Positions 46,111 to 54,414 of a DNA stretch of 64,000 nucleotides are shown here, in pieces (the first letter of the stretch is position 1; every line of letters starts with the position of its first letter). Location of the stretch: assembly GCA_038236995.1 (NCBI GenBank), contig JBBRZE010000011.1:1-64000 (forward strand), given 5' to 3'. Below the pieces are notes generated by a model. That model was given only the letters and a program-made list of their open reading frames with translations, was not told the origin of the DNA and made no database searches. Both the position numbers and the translations under genes were made by a program. This DNA is from JAAFHB01 sp038236995. Lineage in GTDB: Bacteria > Bacteroidota > Bacteroidia > Bacteroidales > Prolixibacteraceae.

Positions 46111-46857
46111 TTATTTCAATTTCTCTTTAAGATTAGTATAACCAGTTTTGCTAACCTTTAGTTTTGCACCCTGCTTAGTCAGAACAATCCAGGACTCCTT
46201 TTCATATTGCTGAATTTCAGAAATATAGGATATATTGAGTAAATAAGAGCGATGAATCCGAACAAATTGTTTCCCATCAAGGTGATGTTCAAAAAACTTC
46301 ATTGTTTTTTGTTTCATAAAGTGACCATCCACACAATAGATCATTACAAAATCGTCCTGCGATTCAATATAATAGATTGATTCAACAGGAATCACCTGAA
46401 TTTTCCGACCTGACTTAACGACTACCCGATTCAGCAACCCTGAATCTTCATCATGCGTTTCGATCAATCTTTCAATTTCAGGGGAAGCAGTTTTACTTTG
46501 CAGCTTTTCTACAGCTTTGTTTAATGCAGCCACCACCCTCTCAAAAGGATATGGCTTCAGCAAATAGTCTAATGCATTTGCTTCAAAAGCGCGTATTGCA
46601 AATTGATCATATGCAGTAGAAAATATAATGACCGGAGGATTGGGGATCAATTCAAGCATTTCGAATCCTGTAATTTTTGGCATCTGAATATCGAGAAAAA
46701 CCAGTTCCGGATTCAATTCCTGAATCGCCAAAACCCCTTCGAATCCATTTGAACATTCACCCACTAACTCAACGCGCTCGTCTTTAGACAGATAATGACG
46801 GAGTAAATCTCTTGCCAGAGACTCATCATCAATTATTAAAGTTCTGATTTTATTCAT
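46111..46857 (-). CDS. LytTR-family response regulator
   Basis: A 248-residue regulator with Asp56 (FLDIQMPKITGFEML) as phosphoacceptor, the IIDDE acidic patch, Lys in YLLKPY, and a C-terminal LytTR domain (VIPVESIYYIESQDDFVMIY, FVRIHRSYLLNISYI). It follows the sensor kinase gene after 24 bp and is its likely cognate partner. It probably controls envelope-stress or transport genes; its targets are not visible. Confidence 0.9.
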   Translation of the reverse strand: MNKIRTLIIDDESLARDLLRHYLSKDERVELVGECSNGFEGVLAIQELNPELVFLDIQMPKITGFEMLELIPNPPVIIFSTAYDQFAIRAFEANALDYLLKPYPFERVVAALNKAVEKLQSKTASPEIERLIETHDEDSGLLNRVVVKSGRKIQVIPVESIYYIESQDDFVMIYCVDGHFMKQKTMKFFEHHLDGKQFVRIHRSYLLNISYISEIQQYEKESWIVLTKQGAKLKVSKTGYTNLKEKLK

Positions 46858-46881
46858 TGATTTCTGATTAAATCATTTTTC

Positions 46882-47943
46882 TTAACGAATACTTTCTGCG
46901 ATATCCGGAATAACCATTGTTACTGAAAATTGGCTTTCTCCCCGCATGACAGTAAGAAGTCTTGAGCTGCCGTACAAAATCCGAAGCCGGTCATTAATAT
47001 TTGCCAGTCCAACACCTTCACCTTTAAGGGGAACGGATTCAGGATCAAAATCATTGATTAGCTTAATTTCCATCAAACCAGGTAATTTTCTGGCCTCGAG
47101 AATAACTTCTACAGGTTTCGACGCTTCATAAACTCCATACTTTATTGCATTTTCGAAAAGTGGCTGAAGAATCAAATTGGGAATTAAATGTTGATTACAC
47201 GCTTCTTCAACATCGAATCGGTATAAAAGATTATTGCCAAACCTTATTTTTTCGATTTGTAAATACAATCCTATATTCTTCAATTCGATTTCAAGTGTCA
47301 CCATGTCGTTCGGTTGTTTACGAAGCGAATAACGCATGAAATCGGATAATGCAATCACCATCCCATGAGCCTTTTCAGGATTAGTTAATGTAAGTGATGC
47401 AATGGAATTTAGCGTATTAAAAAGAAAATGGGGATTAATCTGCGATTTCAAAGCACTCAGTTGCGTTTTTCGGATCTGATTTTGCCATTCGGCCTCCCTT
47501 AATTGCTTTTCGCGGTTATGCTGACTATATACGTATGTGTAATAGATGCTTACAAGCAATACGTAAAATATAATCCCTCCAATAATCCGTTCTGGTATCA
47601 GATCATTTAAATATTGATCATACAATGGATTGTTGATCAGTATCTTTACAATGATTCCGGAAGATACGATCCACAAAGACGTAAAAACAACCGCAGCAGC
47701 AATATGACTTACAAGAATTTGTATGCCTGCACTTTTTTCTGGGTCGTTGTATCTTACAACGTACCAAACAGCAATTCCTAAAAGTCCAAGCACCAAATAA
47801 AAAGTCAAACCATCGATAAATGCAATAGTAACAGGCAGTATTTGATAATAACTATTAAATACTGCCTGTATAACTCCTACCGCAACCGGAAAAACCCAAT
47901 AAATCAGGCCTGAAATTTTATTTGCTGTTACAGGATGCTCCAT
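46882..47943 (-). CDS. LytS-type sensor histidine kinase
   Basis: A 353-residue protein. Residues about 10-140 form five or six membrane helices without a large periplasmic domain. The dimerisation/H box is QINPHFLFNTLNSI with the phosphorylated His172, followed by an HATPase with N box LFENAIKYG and GEGVGLANINDRLRILYG. It belongs to the His_kinase (LytS/YpdA) class that pairs with LytTR regulators. It sits in the middle of an operon with a LiaF-like membrane protein upstream (2-bp gap) and the regulator downstream. Confidence 0.92.
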   Translation of the reverse strand: MEHPVTANKISGLIYWVFPVAVGVIQAVFNSYYQILPVTIAFIDGLTFYLVLGLLGIAVWYVVRYNDPEKSAGIQILVSHIAAAVVFTSLWIVSSGIIVKILINNPLYDQYLNDLIPERIIGGIIFYVLLVSIYYTYVYSQHNREKQLREAEWQNQIRKTQLSALKSQINPHFLFNTLNSIASLTLTNPEKAHGMVIALSDFMRYSLRKQPNDMVTLEIELKNIGLYLQIEKIRFGNNLLYRFDVEEACNQHLIPNLILQPLFENAIKYGVYEASKPVEVILEARKLPGLMEIKLINDFDPESVPLKGEGVGLANINDRLRILYGSSRLLTVMRGESQFSVTMVIPDIAESIR

Positions 47944-47945
47944 GT

Positions 47946-48698
47946 CTATGGCATCGAATTTACTTCGCCGCCACCAAAAATGCAGGTTCCTTTAATCACA
48001 ACAATTTTTCCAGAACCTGTTCTCGAAATGACCGAGGAACCCCGTTTATCTTCGAACCCGCCAAAAATCGACACGACTTCCACTTTTACATTCCAATCTT
48101 CGGGGACAATTATTTTAGTTCCGCCAAAAATATTAGCCACATCAATCGTACATCCAGGGACAGGTTTAGCATAGCGCAGATTGATATTCGATCCGCCAAA
48201 TATTGCAGTTATTTTTCCTCCCTGAAAGTTTTCGCTCACCACCGATACGGTTCTACCACCAAAAATAGCGGTTTCATCAATATAATCAATTGAACTATTG
48301 AAGTCTCCTCCAAATGCACCACGATGTTTTTGATGAGGAGTGCGCCTCCACTGAAGAATAAATGACACACCAACCAGTATAATTAAGATAGGCCAGAAAT
48401 TTTCCCTGAAATTATCGGGGAAATCAATTAAAAAGAAAAGACCAGTGCCAATCAGAACAATGGCAGGTGTGTAGGCTCTTCGGGCCAGCTGAAAAAGTCC
48501 TATAACGATCAGCAGCATCTGCCAGCTAATTAAATTCCTTGCAAAATCATAATCAAGCCACCCAAAATTCCGGGCAATCAGTACAGCTCCTATAAATACA
48601 AATATAATTCCCACAAATGTTCGGGAATCGTAATTCTTGTTTTTTTGCCGGACCGAAGATGTATCAGTCGATTCCGGAGATTCGTCGTACTTAATCAT
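47946..48698 (-). CDS. LiaF-like membrane protein with IFGG-repeat domain
   Basis: A 250-residue protein. Three or four helices (TFVGIIFVFIGAVLIARNFGW, WQMLLIVIGLFQLA, FWPILIILVGVSFIL) form a LiaI/LiaF-type membrane part, and the C-terminal half is a beta-helix-like domain with five IFGG turns (AIFGGRT, AIFGGSN, NIFGGTK, SIFGGFE, CIFGGGE). LiaF-type proteins in Firmicutes inhibit the LiaS kinase; here the gene is directly followed by a LytS-type kinase and a LytTR regulator, an analogous three-gene sensor built from different families. The regulatory role is inferred from this order. A -7-like TAGATTTG lies at 48746-48753 on the minus strand. Confidence 0.8.
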   Translation of the reverse strand: MIKYDESPESTDTSSVRQKNKNYDSRTFVGIIFVFIGAVLIARNFGWLDYDFARNLISWQMLLIVIGLFQLARRAYTPAIVLIGTGLFFLIDFPDNFRENFWPILIILVGVSFILQWRRTPHQKHRGAFGGDFNSSIDYIDETAIFGGRTVSVVSENFQGGKITAIFGGSNINLRYAKPVPGCTIDVANIFGGTKIIVPEDWNVKVEVVSIFGGFEDKRGSSVISRTGSGKIVVIKGTCIFGGGEVNSMP

Positions 48699-48821
48699 TG
48701 TGTTTGCTTTTAAATTGTTGACTAAAAATGTATTTTAAACTCACACAAATCTAAACCAGTAAGTGACTGATATAAATCAAGAATCGGTAAGTGTCGGTAA
48801 AATGTCGGCAAGCAGCAGAAA

Positions 48822-51542
48822 TCAGCTTTCAGAACCTCTACCGGAAGCGCTGATCATCGAGCGCAATTCGTTATTAAGCTTCTTCTCATTAATTAAATCT
48901 TCCAGTTTAAGGTGCATTCTGTAGCGCCAATAGTGCTGAGCAATCGCAGGAACATTGATCCTTTCCCCTTCCGTATTGTCCCATCGAAGCCTGCCATCCA
49001 TTGCCAAAAGGTCCTGAATAGGAAATATGGCCCACATGGCGGGAGAGTAGAAATGCATGTTCAAAATATCACGTGCAACCCAGGGTTCCATATAGAACGG
49101 AAACTCGCCTTTTTGACCCATTACCAAACGGAAAAACCGTTCGCTGTGAATACGATCCTCTTCCCACCAACCTCTAAGCGTCGACATATCGTGTGTTGAA
49201 GTAGAGCAAACAGACAAATAAGAGGCATCAGCCGGATGTGCAAATTCAACCCTCGGATCTTTAGGCATTCGTTGTATTTCGAGACTTAAAATCCCCAGGT
49301 CGCGCATTACACTAGGCACACAATCGGGTACCATCCCAAGATCTTCACCGCATATGAGCATATCGGTAGCATTCATAATTGCCGGTAACAGCTTCAATGC
49401 CTGATTTCGCCAAAAATCCTCATGCCTGTTATAGAAGAAATCAATATACAGATCATCCAGTGCATACCGCGATTCAGCATGCAGATTCAGGTACGAATTG
49501 GTATTGTGGAATGCCACCCGCGGATGAAATAAGGTTGGATGATAAGGATCGCGGATAAAAATAACTTCAGAGATTAACGAACAAAGACCATCGCGGATGC
49601 GCGTCTCTTTTCCGGTCAGTTCCTCCCCTTTCTTTGCAGATTCAAAATGATCCCATACTTTACGCTGCGATGTAAATGCCTGTTTTAAATCGTATTTACC
49701 AGGTTCATATTCTGTCAGATAATTCAATTTAACCTCTTCGGTCTCCTCTCCGAATAATTCCCTGAGAAAATACTCACGTATATAAGGTTTCGTAAATCTC
49801 TCCTCGTTAAAAATAACTCCGCTGTCGATAATTTCATCGCGGCTAAAGGGCAGAGCTGGTTTGAAATGACCCATGATTCCCTGAACCTGATTCACCGGAA
49901 TTTCCCAGATCCTGAAAAAACCAAGGATGTGATCAATGCGCGTTGCATCGAAGTAGCGTGACATTTGTTTGAGTCGTTTATTCCACCACGAGAAGTTATC
50001 GGCCGCCATTTTTTCCCAATTATAAGTTGGAAAGCCCCAATTTTGACCAAGATCCGCAAATTCATCCGGCGGTGCCCCCGCCTGCTGATCGAGATTAAAC
50101 AATTCGGGGTGCGTCCATGCTTCGACGCTATTGGGGCTAATCCCAATCGGAATATCACCTTTCAGTACGACTCCATTCTGCCTGGCATATTCAGCTGCTT
50201 CAAACAATTGCTTATGCGCATGGTACTGAATAAAATAATGAACTGCAATATCCGGATAGGTCGATTTATTGGCTGCGCATAACTGATTAATCTCTTTCGC
50301 GTTGTAAATCTGAAATTCTGACCATTTCCTGAAATTGGCTGTTTTGTTTTTATCGCGCAGGTAGCAATAGGCGGCATATGGGACAAGCCACTCCTTGTTT
50401 TCGTCAAAAAATTTTAAAAAAGGTGGATCAATCAGAAATAGTTCCTGCTGCTGATCGAAGATTAACTTGAAAAATTTAGACTTAATTTTATGTACATCAT
50501 CGTAATGAACAGTCTCAAGCGCATTGAAACCTGCGAGCGCCTGGGCAAATCCGATCATCAGATTTTCATCATCCAGAACTCCTATTTTATTAATATTCAA
50601 ATAAACAGGATGAAGCGCCATCGTTGAAATCGACTTGTAGGGATACGTATCGATCCAGGTATGCGTAGCCACCGTTTCGTTCAACGGAAGTAACTGAACC
50701 AGCTTTAAACCTGTTAGTTTCGCCCAATCCACCAATTTTTTAATATCCGGGAACTCACCTATTCCACCGCTTTTTTCGGTTCTTAAGGAAAATACAGGTA
50801 CAGCTACGCCCGCACCTTTCCATTGTTTAGCCGGGAAACGAAAACTTTCATCTGTATGAATTTTCAGGCTTTTGGAATCTTTACATACAAAATCTCTTAT
50901 CATCCGGTTGCTCCCCTGCTCCCAGATCAGTACTTGTTTTTTAACCGCGTTGTAAACTACATATTTAAACTGAAGCGGAAACTTTACTTTATCTGCATCA
51001 ATATCAATAATCCACAATGGGAATTGAGCATCATCCATTACAAGGGTATATGCGTCCATCCAGTTTCCAAGGGCGGGCTGATCTCCAAGAATTCCAATCT
51101 TGCAGTCCGGACTTATCTTGGGAACATGAATTTGAATCCGCAATGTTTTCTTAAAATGAGGCCTTTCCACTGTCTCATCCGTATCTGGTCTTCGAAAGAT
51201 CACTTTTGTAAATGCAGAAGAGCGTAATGCGATATCCGATTCACGCTGTACTCTCCAGAAATCGCGGCACCTGATCTCACCAATATCCATTTTGCTGGTT
51301 TCGAGTAACCGGTTTTTACCACCTTCCCAATTGAAATTTCCATCCTCATCTTTAATCAGGTATTTGTACTCCAATAATTTGCCAGATGGAAAAATGCAAT
51401 CAACCTCCCATTCACCGGGAACAAAGCTTCTCATTTGCAATGCATGGGAAGGATCCCATTCACCAAACTCTACGGCAGATCCGGATAAATAAATAACCTG
51501 TCCCCAAAAAGTCTGATAATCGATTTTAAATGATACTTTCAT
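48822..51542 (-). CDS. malQ: 4-alpha-glucanotransferase with two starch-binding domains (GH77)
   Basis: A 906-residue enzyme that transfers malto-oligosaccharide chains. Two CBM20-like domains lie at the N-terminus (FKIDYQTFWGQVIYLSGSAVEFG and IQIHVPKISPDCKIGILGDQPALG, each about 100 residues), followed by a GH77 barrel. Catalytic residues fall in DATRIDHILGFFRIWEIP (nucleophile Asp), ICGEDLGMVPDCV (acid Glu) and STHDMSTLRGWW (transition-state Asp). This long form with CBM20 domains is typical of plant DPE2 and of many Bacteroidota. No signal peptide: it acts on cytosolic glycogen or maltodextrins, presumably with the pullulanase at 31 kb. Confidence 0.95.
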   Translation of the reverse strand: MKVSFKIDYQTFWGQVIYLSGSAVEFGEWDPSHALQMRSFVPGEWEVDCIFPSGKLLEYKYLIKDEDGNFNWEGGKNRLLETSKMDIGEIRCRDFWRVQRESDIALRSSAFTKVIFRRPDTDETVERPHFKKTLRIQIHVPKISPDCKIGILGDQPALGNWMDAYTLVMDDAQFPLWIIDIDADKVKFPLQFKYVVYNAVKKQVLIWEQGSNRMIRDFVCKDSKSLKIHTDESFRFPAKQWKGAGVAVPVFSLRTEKSGGIGEFPDIKKLVDWAKLTGLKLVQLLPLNETVATHTWIDTYPYKSISTMALHPVYLNINKIGVLDDENLMIGFAQALAGFNALETVHYDDVHKIKSKFFKLIFDQQQELFLIDPPFLKFFDENKEWLVPYAAYCYLRDKNKTANFRKWSEFQIYNAKEINQLCAANKSTYPDIAVHYFIQYHAHKQLFEAAEYARQNGVVLKGDIPIGISPNSVEAWTHPELFNLDQQAGAPPDEFADLGQNWGFPTYNWEKMAADNFSWWNKRLKQMSRYFDATRIDHILGFFRIWEIPVNQVQGIMGHFKPALPFSRDEIIDSGVIFNEERFTKPYIREYFLRELFGEETEEVKLNYLTEYEPGKYDLKQAFTSQRKVWDHFESAKKGEELTGKETRIRDGLCSLISEVIFIRDPYHPTLFHPRVAFHNTNSYLNLHAESRYALDDLYIDFFYNRHEDFWRNQALKLLPAIMNATDMLICGEDLGMVPDCVPSVMRDLGILSLEIQRMPKDPRVEFAHPADASYLSVCSTSTHDMSTLRGWWEEDRIHSERFFRLVMGQKGEFPFYMEPWVARDILNMHFYSPAMWAIFPIQDLLAMDGRLRWDNTEGERINVPAIAQHYWRYRMHLKLEDLINEKKLNNELRSMISASGRGSES

Positions 51543-51644
51543 CTTTTCTCCTTTCTGAAGCCGTTAGTGACTTCATTTTCATGACGGGTGTAAACAATGG
51601 CTATTGATTACTTCAACGATAATTCTTCCAAAAAGTTATTTTCT

Positions 51645-51659
51645 GAAGGTTAAACCTTC
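51645..51659. promoter_or_regulatory. Short palindrome in the malQ/MATE divergent promoter region
   Basis: GAAGGTTAAACCTTC, a 15-base palindrome with a one-base centre, 103 bp before malQ and about 50 bp before the MATE gene. It could be a repressor site shared by both genes, or chance. Confidence 0.25.
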
Positions 51660-51707
51660 GGGAAGGATTGCACGTTGTAATATTATCGAATTTATTCTTT
51701 ATAAAAA

Positions 51708-53075
51708 ATGCTTAAATCACTTGATTTTACGACTTCTCATATTCCCTCCCTCATTGGCAAATTAGCGGTTCCTGCAAGTGTTGGTTTTATCTTTAATACA
51801 CTTTTTAATGTTGTGGACACTTACTGGGGCGGTAAAATATCGACTTCTGCACTTGCAGCCATGGGGCTTACCTTCCCCGTGTTTTTCATTATTTTGTCAA
51901 TGGGAATTGGAATGGGAACCGGAACAACAGCTCTCATTTCACAATCGTTAGGTGCCGGACGCAATGATGAAGCCGAAAAATATGGTTTTCAGGCGATCTC
52001 TTTCTCAGTCATCAATTCAGTATTTCTTACAATGATCGGTTTGGCCATGGCCCCTTCCCTCTTCCTGATTTTAGGAGCAGCCAACGAATACCTCGTTATC
52101 GCCATTCAGTATATGAATATTATCCTCTATGGGACCATTTTCTTCCTGATCAACAGTATCCTTAACTCATTACTCACAGCACGCGGTGACACAAGGACCT
52201 ACCGTAATTACCTGATTCTCGGATTTTTTCTGAATGTGATTCTGGATCCCTGGTTTATGTATGGCGGTTTAGGGTTCCCGGCATTAGGTATCCGCGGGAT
52301 TGCTTTATCGACTGTTTTGATTCAGGTTGTCGGAACGATTTATATGATTTCTATTACCCGGAAACGGAAAATATTTGAGCATGCCCAATTCAAAAACTTT
52401 ATTCCGAACAGAAAATATTTTGCAGATTTGTTCGGCCAGGGATTTCCGGCCAGTCTGAATATGCTGACGGTAGCAATCGGCATTTTCGTAATTACTTACT
52501 TTGCAAGTCAGTTCGGAAAAGAAGCTGTTGCAGCTTATGGAATAGCAACCAGGATCGAACAGATTGCACTTTTGCCAACGATCGGGCTCAACATTGCCGC
52601 ACTCACCCTGGCCGGACAAAACATGGGAGCCGGACTCCCAGAGCGGGTATTTGAGTCGTGGAAACTGAATATCCGTTATGGATTAATGATTATTTCGATT
52701 GGCGTTGCAGGTGTTGCGGTGTTTGCCCGTGAGCTGATTCATGCCTTTACAGAAGACTTGAAGGTGATTGAAATCGGAGCCGAATATTTGCATATAGCAG
52801 TGCTTTTTTTCTTTGCGTATGTCTTCCTGAATATTTCAGTGTCAACTTTACAGGGGATGAAAAAACCGTTGTATGCGATCTTTGTGGGTGCTTACCGCCA
52901 GTTTGTGGTGCCGCTTCCGCTGTTTCTATTTCTTGCTATTTATCTCCAATGGGGTACAAAAGGAATCTGGTGGGGCATCTTTATCGCCAACTGGAGTGCG
53001 GCCATCTTCACATTTTTCTATACAAGGCGTCAAATAATGAAGCTTTTACATCCTAAAGCCATTACTAAGGATTGA
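51708..53075 (+). CDS. MATE family efflux transporter
   Basis: A 455-residue transporter with twelve predicted helices in two related halves. The first half opens with LAVPASVGFIFNTLFNVVDTYWGG and the second with FGQGFPASLNMLTVAIGIFVITYF, the typical duplicated MatE pattern. MATE proteins export drugs or metabolites against Na+ or H+; the substrate is unknown. The stop lies just before a repeat array that precedes the next gene. A short minus-strand frame overlapping the end is judged to be an artefact of that array. Confidence 0.92.
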   Translation: MLKSLDFTTSHIPSLIGKLAVPASVGFIFNTLFNVVDTYWGGKISTSALAAMGLTFPVFFIILSMGIGMGTGTTALISQSLGAGRNDEAEKYGFQAISFSVINSVFLTMIGLAMAPSLFLILGAANEYLVIAIQYMNIILYGTIFFLINSILNSLLTARGDTRTYRNYLILGFFLNVILDPWFMYGGLGFPALGIRGIALSTVLIQVVGTIYMISITRKRKIFEHAQFKNFIPNRKYFADLFGQGFPASLNMLTVAIGIFVITYFASQFGKEAVAAYGIATRIEQIALLPTIGLNIAALTLAGQNMGAGLPERVFESWKLNIRYGLMIISIGVAGVAVFARELIHAFTEDLKVIEIGAEYLHIAVLFFFAYVFLNISVSTLQGMKKPLYAIFVGAYRQFVVPLPLFLFLAIYLQWGTKGIWWGIFIANWSAAIFTFFYTRRQIMKLLHPKAITKD

Positions 53076-53133
53076 TGCATTAAGAAATTCAATAAAACTT
53101 TCGTTCCGCCATTCAGGATACTGATAAAGTAGC

Positions 53134-53415
53134 CAGGGTGAATATTTCCTGGATACAGACCATTCAGAACTTCTCGCAGAAGCTATTTTCCGCAATACAG
53201 ATGCTTTATTCCTGAGGACAGATGATGTGTTCCGTCCCCGGAAAGGATCATCTGTCCTCCGGAAGAACTCTTCTGCAAGGTGGATCATTTCATCGGTATA
53301 ACAGCTTATATCTTCTGCATATAGGAAAGAATCATCTGTGGTGTGGAAAACTTCATCTGCATGATGGTTGATCTCATCTATTTTCCGGAAAGAATCTGCT
53401 GTACTGTTCCGGAAA
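53134..53415 (+). repeat. Palindromic array of 21-bp repeats (two opposing arms)
   Basis: Eight exact 21-bp steps on the right arm begin with TCATCTGT or a close variant at 53248, 53269, 53290, 53311, 53332, 53353, 53374 and 53395; a GGAA core recurs in several. On the left arm the inverse, ACAGATGA or a variant, recurs at 53218, 53197, 53176, 53155 and more weakly 53134, also 21 bp apart. The two arms meet in a near-perfect hairpin: GGACAGATGAT (53216-53226) with ATCATCTGTCC (53247-53257), with TTCC/GGAA inside. It lies 145 bp upstream of the helical-protein gene. Confidence 0.9.
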
Positions 53416-53560
53416 AGATCGTACAAAAAATAAAGGCCATTTTGTTGAATTTTCACGGCAAAATACGTTGTGAAATCATTTGCTTTGTGCTAATTTTGAT
53501 GTTACAACGTCTTCATTGTATAATCTTTGTCTGTATTTAGCAACCTTAAGTCTTACGATT

Positions 53561-54268
53561 ATGAAAAGGCCTGAAGAAGTTATCCGTATTTTCACCAAAT
53601 CAGATGATGAAGTATTGCAGCAGTCGAATGTACAACTGGGTTCATTCGAAGAGAACAAGGGCAAGTTTGTTGAACGCTTTCCCCAACTGGCTGACCCATT
53701 TGCAGAAGAATGGTGCCAGGCCATTAGCAATGCACGAAGTATTCTTCCCGACTATGCATCGGTTGCCAACCAAAGCAAGGAGACGGATGCGCTTAACACG
53801 TTAATTGAAAAGGGGGCCAATCTTTACCAGACAATGTTGCTTTACGTCAGGCTCGCCTTCCCCAATGACGCATTGGTCCTGCGGATATTTGGCCAGTACC
53901 AATATGATGCAGCCCGTAAAAGCCAGCTTAAGCTCCCGATCCTTCTGACGACGGGTTATACCCAGGCATCAAAGCCCGAATATAAGGCAGCATTGATTGA
54001 AAAGGGAATGAAGATGGCAGAGATCGACGCACTGAAAACAATGGCTGAAAACATCGTTAATCAGGGAAAAGCGCAGGAAAAAGCGATCAAAGACCGTACG
54101 CTCGATAAAAACGAACGCATTACAGCGCTTAACATCGTTTGGTCAAAGATGGCTTTGGTTTGCCAATGCGCTAAATTGGTTTTTCAGAACGACGCCACCC
54201 GTTACAACCTGTTTCTGCTCAGCGATGGTAACAATTCAAATGAAAAACCGGATGAAGATCCAGCTTAA
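53561..54268 (+). CDS. Small helical protein of unknown function behind a repeat array
   Basis: A 235-residue soluble, helical, charged protein (first residues MKRPEEVIRIFTKSDDEVLQQ) without a signal peptide, motif or family that I recognise. The frame is open from 53480, but the ATG at 53561 gives the sensible start. A poorly matched ATAATCTTTG box lies about 35 bp upstream. Its position right behind a palindromic 21-bp repeat array parallels the DUF6261-type gene at 29.9 kb behind its 41-bp array, though the two proteins show no obvious sequence similarity beyond length and helicity. Confidence 0.55.
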   Translation: MKRPEEVIRIFTKSDDEVLQQSNVQLGSFEENKGKFVERFPQLADPFAEEWCQAISNARSILPDYASVANQSKETDALNTLIEKGANLYQTMLLYVRLAFPNDALVLRIFGQYQYDAARKSQLKLPILLTTGYTQASKPEYKAALIEKGMKMAEIDALKTMAENIVNQGKAQEKAIKDRTLDKNERITALNIVWSKMALVCQCAKLVFQNDATRYNLFLLSDGNNSNEKPDEDPA

Positions 54269-54414
54269 CCGGGGAACATCGGTTAACGAGATTGCATAAA
54301 AAAACCGACGCACCGCGGAAAACAGGTAACCCCGGCTATTTAAATTAGAAGCGGCCGCGTGAGTATCCATCATCTGGACGCACATCCGGCCACTAAATCT
54401 TTCAAATTATTCGA

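Noticed and set aside
53134..53415. The 21-bp array as a CRISPR
   Set aside because: The period is too short for repeat plus spacer, orientation reverses in the middle, and no cas gene is nearby.
53046..53456. A 136-codon minus-strand ORF with a seven-residue period
   Set aside because: It overlaps the MATE gene and is produced by the 21-bp repeat array read in one phase; its period comes from the DNA repeat and the second arm gives a different peptide. It lacks a promoter or independent support.
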